Positions 60,431 through 64,000 of a DNA stretch of 64,000 nucleotides are shown in pieces; position 1 is the first letter of the stretch, and every line of letters starts with the position of its first letter. Location: the NCBI RefSeq assembly GCF_030164425.1, contig NZ_JASNJD010000004.1, forward strand, positions 290,741-354,740, given 5' to 3'. The translations under genes were made by a program, and so were the position numbers. Below the pieces are notes generated by a model that worked only from the letters and a program-made list of their open reading frames with translations, searched no databases and was not told the DNA's origin. This DNA is from Pseudodonghicola flavimaris. Its GTDB lineage: Bacteria > Pseudomonadota > Alphaproteobacteria > Rhodobacterales > Rhodobacteraceae.

Positions 60431-60629
60431 CCCGCCGCCGGTCGTAACCCTGCGACCCTGCCGCCATCCGACCGAGTTCCTGCCAGAGGCAGGACAGGGC
60501 GACTGGGAACTAATCGCCGGCCGGATCGGAGATGAGCTGATCCGGTGCCGGGCGGAGAAGGCGGTCTTGGGGGAATGGGTGGAGGGGGTGATTGGGGGGG
60601 ACAGGGTAGGACTGGGCGGAGTGCCATGA
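60342..60629 (+). CDS. o-spanin lipoprotein (Rz1-like)
   Basis: 95 residues, encoded in another frame inside and past the i-spanin gene. Lipobox LLLTAC gives Cys19 as lipid attachment (LLAGC at Cys13 is an alternative). GGAGGAG precedes the start. The mature protein has a Pro-rich segment (GPVGGPVDPPPVV). Its stop codon lies at the very edge of the IS1380 remnant, so its C-terminus may have been altered. Confidence 0.72.
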   Translation: MRPVPILLLLAGCLLLTACAGSGPVGGPVDPPPVVTLRPCRHPTEFLPEAGQGDWELIAGRIGDELIRCRAEKAVLGEWVEGVIGGDRVGLGGVP

Positions 60630-61250
60630 ATGCCTCGAAGAAGCTGGTTACTTCTACGCCATCCGGTTGCCCGCCAACAACGTCCTGCGCGAGAAGATCG
60701 CACATCGGCTAACGCGACCTGTAGGGCGACCGTCAAAGACTAAGGTGAAGCGGTTCTATGAGGACTTCGAGTATCAGGCGCAAAGCTGGGGCAGGTTACG
60801 TCGTGTGATCGCCAAGATTGAATGGCATCCGGGCGAGTTATTCCCCAAGGTCGGCTTCATCGTCACCAACCTTCCGATGGAGCCAGATTGGGTGGTGCGC
60901 TTCTACAATCGACGCGGCACCGCCGAGCAGCACATCAAGGAAGGCAAATACGCCTTCCGCTGGACGCGGTTATCGTGCCGGCGGTTCCGCGACAACGAGG
61001 TGCGATTGCAACTCCACGCGCTGGCCTACGACCTGGGGCCACGTTCCTGCGCTGTATCGAGCTACCTGAGGCGATGGGCGACTGGTCGCTAACCAGCCTC
61101 CAGCTCAAGCTGATCAAAATCGGTGCACGCGTTGTTCGCCATGCCCGCGCCATCACGTTCCAACTGGCCGAAGTCGCGGTTACGGGCCCGATGGTGCGCG
61201 CGATCCTTGCCGCTATACGCCGTCTTCGAGCGCCGCCGTCATGCGCATGA
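60628..61250 (+). pseudogene. IS1380-family transposase remnant
   Basis: The first frame reads ECLEEAGYFYAIRLPANN, VGRPSKTKVKRFYEDFEY and YNRRGTAEQHIKEGKYAF (with the Glu of the DDE triad), up to about 61035. There the sequence CTGGGGCC carries two extra bases relative to the expected CTGGCC, and homology continues in another frame as ATFLRCIELPEAMGDWSL to 61250. The N-terminal half is missing. Thus 5' truncated and frameshifted. Confidence 0.88.
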
Positions 61251-61470
61251 CAGCGATCCACGCCCGAACTGAAAAAAGCGGCAGGACTGGTGTGTCCGAC
61301 GCACTGAAAAACGCCAATGCCAGGCTACGACGGGACCGCTTCGCGGCCTCATCCGCCCACCTCCAACCGTCTGCGCGACCAGAGACGCCGCTCGGGGTGG
61401 AAAAAGCTTGTTCAGAAGGCCGATTCAGGCAACTTTGACATCAGATGGCAGGCCACTTGGGGAATGTCGG
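60628..61470 (+). mobile_element. IS1380-type element, decayed
   Basis: Contains the transposase remnant and its 3' flank. Downstream of the coding part to about 61470 the sequence looks like the non-coding end of the element, but I cannot define inverted repeats, so the right edge is approximate. It marks the end of the recognisable prophage late genes. Confidence 0.6.
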
Positions 61471-61536
61471 TTGGTGCTGCTCATCATGGCCTCCTTGCCT
61501 CAAAATTAGCAAAGAAGGCGTCCACGATACACGGGG

Positions 61537-61650
61537 CTATTCAAGCAGCGGCTCCTCCACAACCGGGTTGACGATCTGCATGATCTTGTCGCGGTCGGTG
61601 TAATGCGCGCCAAGCTGTGACCGCTTGTCCGGGTCAAGTCCGCTAAAAGA
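61537..61650 (-). pseudogene. fragment of an MmeI-like DNA methyltransferase/restriction gene
   Basis: On the minus strand a short frame reads SGLDPDKRSQLGAHYTDRDK then IMQIVNPVVEEPLLE and stops. The GAHYT motif with the preceding LDPDKRSQ is characteristic of MmeI/DNA methylase proteins just before their SAM-binding domain. Only ~35 residues remain, and no methylase motifs follow. It is a remnant of a once larger restriction-modification or defence gene. Confidence 0.65.
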
Positions 61651-61719
61651 CTGGACAGAAGGAGGCAGTTAGCTAAGGTGAGAAGCGGAAATCATTGAAA
61701 TAAGCGTCGAAACGCGAAT

Positions 61720-62853
61720 GTGACAACTGGCGTCAACACAAAAGCCACCGATATAGAAGGGGAATTTATTTTGAGGAACCCATACCACTCTCTACCTAAA
61801 AGCTCCTTCTGGAAACCTAGCATCGCCGACAGAAACATGCTGGAGATCAGAGATCTTTGGATTTCAAAAAACACGATTTCGCAGAGCGATACGGTGGCAA
61901 CCGCTGGCTCCTGTTTCGCCCAGCACATCAGTCGAGCAATGATTCAGAACGGGTTCCACTGGATCGATGCCGAGCCTGCACCGGACCACCTCTCCGATGA
62001 AGATGCAAAGGCTTTCGGGTATGGTGTTTTCTCGTTTAGAACGGGAAATATCTACACTGCCACTCTGTTGCGCCAATGGGTTGAGGCAGCCTTCAACGTG
62101 ACGCCTCTGGACGAAGAATTATGGGAGCACAGTGGGCGCATTTTCGACCCGATGCGACCCGCGATTGAGATGAATGGTTTCGCCAGCACGCACGAATGTT
62201 TGGCGCTTCGCCGTCATAGCCTTCATGCGATGCGCAATGTGTTGAGCAATGTTGATCTGTTTGTTTTTACACTAGGGCTGACAGAGAGCTGGCGCAACAG
62301 AGATACTGGTTTTGTCTATGCGGCTTGTCCAGGCACACTGGCCGGGAGTTATTCAGAAGCAGAGCATGAGTTCTACAACCAGACCTACCCTGAAATCTTT
62401 CGCGATATGCAAGCCGTGTTAGACTTGATCCGGGAACATAATCCAAAAGTGAAGTTCCTGCTAACGGTTTCTCCCGTTCCGTTGGTTGCCACTGCCGCGC
62501 AGCAGCATGTTTTGTTGTCCACAACATATTCAAAATCGGTTCTTCGGGCTGTTGCGGGCGATCTCGCCACTCTGCGCGAGGATACCGATTACTTCCCGTC
62601 GTTCGAAATAATCAACTCCACGCCTTTCCGAGGCAGTTTTTTTATGCCAAATCAGCGCGAAGTTTCCTCTGCAGGTGTAGATTTTGTTATGAAACATTTT
62701 TTCGCGGGGCTCAAGTTCCAACAATATCAACCGGAGGTAGAAAAGAAGTCGCACGAGACTGGTCTCATCAGAGATTCACAAATATTTCAGGCTGATAGAG
62801 AGGGAAATGACATACAATGCGAAGAAGCACTTCTAGAGGCTTTTTCTAAATGA
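61720..62853 (+). CDS. GSCFA-domain protein
   Basis: 377 residues from a GTG start. The family motif GSCFAQHISRAM is near residue 63, followed by FSFRTGNIYTATLLRQWVEA and FTLGLTESWRN, all standard for GSCFA proteins, which are linked to SGNH hydrolases and often occur with capsule or surface polysaccharide genes. Codon use is AT-richer than the phage genes. Overlaps the SGNH gene by four bases, so they function together. Confidence 0.85.
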   Translation: MTTGVNTKATDIEGEFILRNPYHSLPKSSFWKPSIADRNMLEIRDLWISKNTISQSDTVATAGSCFAQHISRAMIQNGFHWIDAEPAPDHLSDEDAKAFGYGVFSFRTGNIYTATLLRQWVEAAFNVTPLDEELWEHSGRIFDPMRPAIEMNGFASTHECLALRRHSLHAMRNVLSNVDLFVFTLGLTESWRNRDTGFVYAACPGTLAGSYSEAEHEFYNQTYPEIFRDMQAVLDLIREHNPKVKFLLTVSPVPLVATAAQQHVLLSTTYSKSVLRAVAGDLATLREDTDYFPSFEIINSTPFRGSFFMPNQREVSSAGVDFVMKHFFAGLKFQQYQPEVEKKSHETGLIRDSQIFQADREGNDIQCEEALLEAFSK

Positions 62854-63578
62854 GGGGGCTAATTTTTGGCAATTCACATGTTGGCGCATTGTACTCATGT
62901 TGGGCGCAAGCCAAACAAATTGATGCTGATTTTTACGCGATCCCCGGAGGCGGTGGCCCCAATGTGACACTTGAGGGAGATCGCATTTTTCCTTCTAGAG
63001 AGAACGCCGATGTTCAAAGCACGATTCGCGGCGTTCAGGAAGATGGACTTAGCCTCACCGACTATGACTATGTGGCATTTTGCAGCATGGGACTCGCGGC
63101 CGTACGTGAAGAATATCCGGGCCATATCCTTAATCGATTTTTGCTAGCAGAATATACAACGCTGGAATCAAAAGGGTCCTCCCCTGTTTCCCGCGCCGTT
63201 CTGGCTAAGTGCATGCAGCGAGCTCATGAGCATTACCCTGCGATGGCTACGCTTAGGAAAATTAGAACACTTTTTGACGGTCCCATCTTAGCTACTCCCG
63301 TCCCTATCCCTGTTGTCAGCTTGCTAAAAGATGACCATCCCTTGCGTTATTCTTATGGTATGAATATCATCAAATTTACTTCGTGGATTGCGTCTTTCCA
63401 GCTAGAGATGATTCGCTCAGCTAGCGAAAATATCGATATAGAAGTTCTTGACTATCCCAATATGGACTGGGTGAATGCTGGCAGTACGCCTGAAGAATAT
63501 GCAACAAGAGATGCATGGCACATGAATAGGGCTTATGGAGAACTCTTGCTTAATCAAATCCACGGGGCGCTGAGCTAG
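62850..63578 (+). CDS. SGNH-hydrolase-like protein
   Basis: 242 residues. GLIFGNSHVGALYSCW supplies the nucleophile-block GNSH motif, and ATRDAWHMNRAYGEL carries the Asp/His pair near the C-terminus. Such proteins add or remove acyl groups on glycans. The stop codon TAG ends on the first base of the neighbouring IS end, so the true C-terminus may have been cut or altered by insertion. AT-rich, coupled to the GSCFA gene. Confidence 0.75.
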   Translation: MRGLIFGNSHVGALYSCWAQAKQIDADFYAIPGGGGPNVTLEGDRIFPSRENADVQSTIRGVQEDGLSLTDYDYVAFCSMGLAAVREEYPGHILNRFLLAEYTTLESKGSSPVSRAVLAKCMQRAHEHYPAMATLRKIRTLFDGPILATPVPIPVVSLLKDDHPLRYSYGMNIIKFTSWIASFQLEMIRSASENIDIEVLDYPNMDWVNAGSTPEEYATRDAWHMNRAYGELLLNQIHGALS

Positions 63579-64000
63579 GGTCAGGATTCATAACCAGTAG
63601 ATGACCACAGCCGCGAGGGCGATGGCCGAAAGGAAGACCTTTGGGCATCGGTCATAGCGGGTCGCCACACGCCTCCAGTCCTTGAGCCTGCCGAACATGA
63701 TTTCAATGCGATTGCGCCGCTTGTATCGACGTTTGTCGTATTTGACCGGCGTCTTGCGTTTTTTCCGACCAGGTATGCAAGCGCGTATCCCCTTGTCGTG
63801 CAACGCTTCTCTGAACCAGTCTGCGTCATAGCCGCGATCCCCGAGCAGCCATTTGACGTTTGGCAGACCACTGAGCAACGTAAGCGGTGTCTGAGCGGCA
63901 CGTTGTCTGCGCCGGCGCGGACTGCGAGGTGATACCCATCTCAAGATGGGAGTGCGTTTCGCAATGGATGCTCAGACTGCGTTTCTCAGATCGCTGGGAG
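63578..64000 (-). mobile_element. IS5-family element, partial at window edge
   Basis: The end begins GGGTCAGGATTCATAACC at 63578, a typical IS5-group terminal repeat, and encloses the transposase C-terminal part. The other end lies outside the window. Confidence 0.75.
63588..63944 (-). CDS. IS5-family transposase, C-terminal part
   Basis: 118 residues recognisable: LLGDRGYDADWFREALHD (second Asp of DDE), RRYKRRNRIEIMFGRLKD (with Glu) and RVATRYDRCPKVFLSAIALA. The first ~20 residues do not match the family well, and the frame closes upstream at about 63974. The gene is therefore frameshifted, split, or only its ORFB portion is seen before the window ends. Confidence 0.75.
   Translation of the reverse strand: MRWVSPRSPRRRRQRAAQTPLTLLSGLPNVKWLLGDRGYDADWFREALHDKGIRACIPGRKKRKTPVKYDKRRYKRRNRIEIMFGRLKDWRRVATRYDRCPKVFLSAIALAAVVIYWL

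Noticed and set aside
42561..60629. Gene transfer agent cluster
   Set aside because: Order and some families recall the RcGTA, but integrase at a tRNA, CI repressor with operators, an early region, HNH, holin and spanins show a true prophage.
61561..61670. Possible attR of the prophage (GGGTCAAGTCCG near 61631)
   Set aside because: Only a few bases agree with the tRNA T arm (GGTTCGAGTCCG) and the following bases do not match the tRNA 3' end.
1..64000. CRISPR arrays
   Set aside because: No regularly spaced 23-40-base repeats; the only regular repeats are the 90-base coding repeats in the tape measure and the short GGACAG array.

Overview
The window looks like chromosome of a high-GC alphaproteobacterium of the Rhodobacterales (Roseobacter/Paracoccaceae type). 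This rests on gene families typical of that order (GapR, an ScfR/DUF2083-like XRE regulator, CbiZ next to a B12 importer, a persulfide dioxygenase operon) and on heavy use of ATGA/TGATG gene overlaps. No 16S or other phylogenetic marker is present, so the assignment is inference.

Layout, host part (1-30.36 kb). 1-279: end of a PaaI-type thioesterase. 397-5698 (-): complete LIV-type ABC importer (binding protein, two permeases, two ATPases) with an intrinsic terminator, divergent from an XRE/DUF2083 regulator (5932-7239). 7414-10871: receiver-only response regulator, small membrane protein and an SSF-transporter/histidine-kinase fusion. 10922-11482: ICMT-type membrane methyltransferase. 11578-13868 (-): sulfide/persulfide operon (persulfide dioxygenase, two YeeE/YedE proteins, a DUF442 protein) behind a palindromic operator candidate. 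14714-19799 (-): btuB-F-C-D-cbiZ under a cobalamin riboswitch. Then gapR, a LysR regulator divergent from a serine hydrolase, an AraC regulator, modE-like/modABC with a Mo-box-like repeat, a sulfotransferase-like protein, and kynurenine-pathway genes (arylformamidase-type hydrolase and kynA).

Prophage (about 30.36-60.63 kb). tRNA-Thr(TGT) is followed by a tyrosine integrase, so the tRNA is the likely attachment site. A leftward operon (xis-like gene plus four small genes) and a rightward early operon are controlled by a CI/S24 repressor. I find five copies of a GGGTAA-N2-TTACCC operator: two at the left promoter and three at the right, with one sitting in each promoter's -35/-10 spacer. A helically phased GGACAG array looks like a replication origin. 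Late genes follow HK97-like order: HNH, TerS, TerL, portal, protease, capsid, connectors, tail tube, a tail chaperone pair joined by a -1 frameshift at G_GGA_AAC, a 1845-residue tape measure with 30-residue repeats, two tail-tip/fibre proteins, holin, fused holin-like/GH24 endolysin, and nested Rz/Rz1 spanins.

Two visibly AT-richer cassettes stand out. One (34.28-38.06 kb) lies inside the prophage between the operators and encodes a small protein, a sulfotransferase and a 930-residue double-glycosyltransferase protein. The other (61.72-63.58 kb), beyond the late genes and between IS remnants, encodes GSCFA and SGNH-like proteins. Both look like surface-glycan modification cargo, and the first is a good candidate for lysogenic conversion. 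The right prophage end is scarred by an IS1380 remnant, a fragment of an MmeI-like restriction/methylase gene and an IS5-type element at the window edge; no attR copy of the tRNA 3' end is visible.
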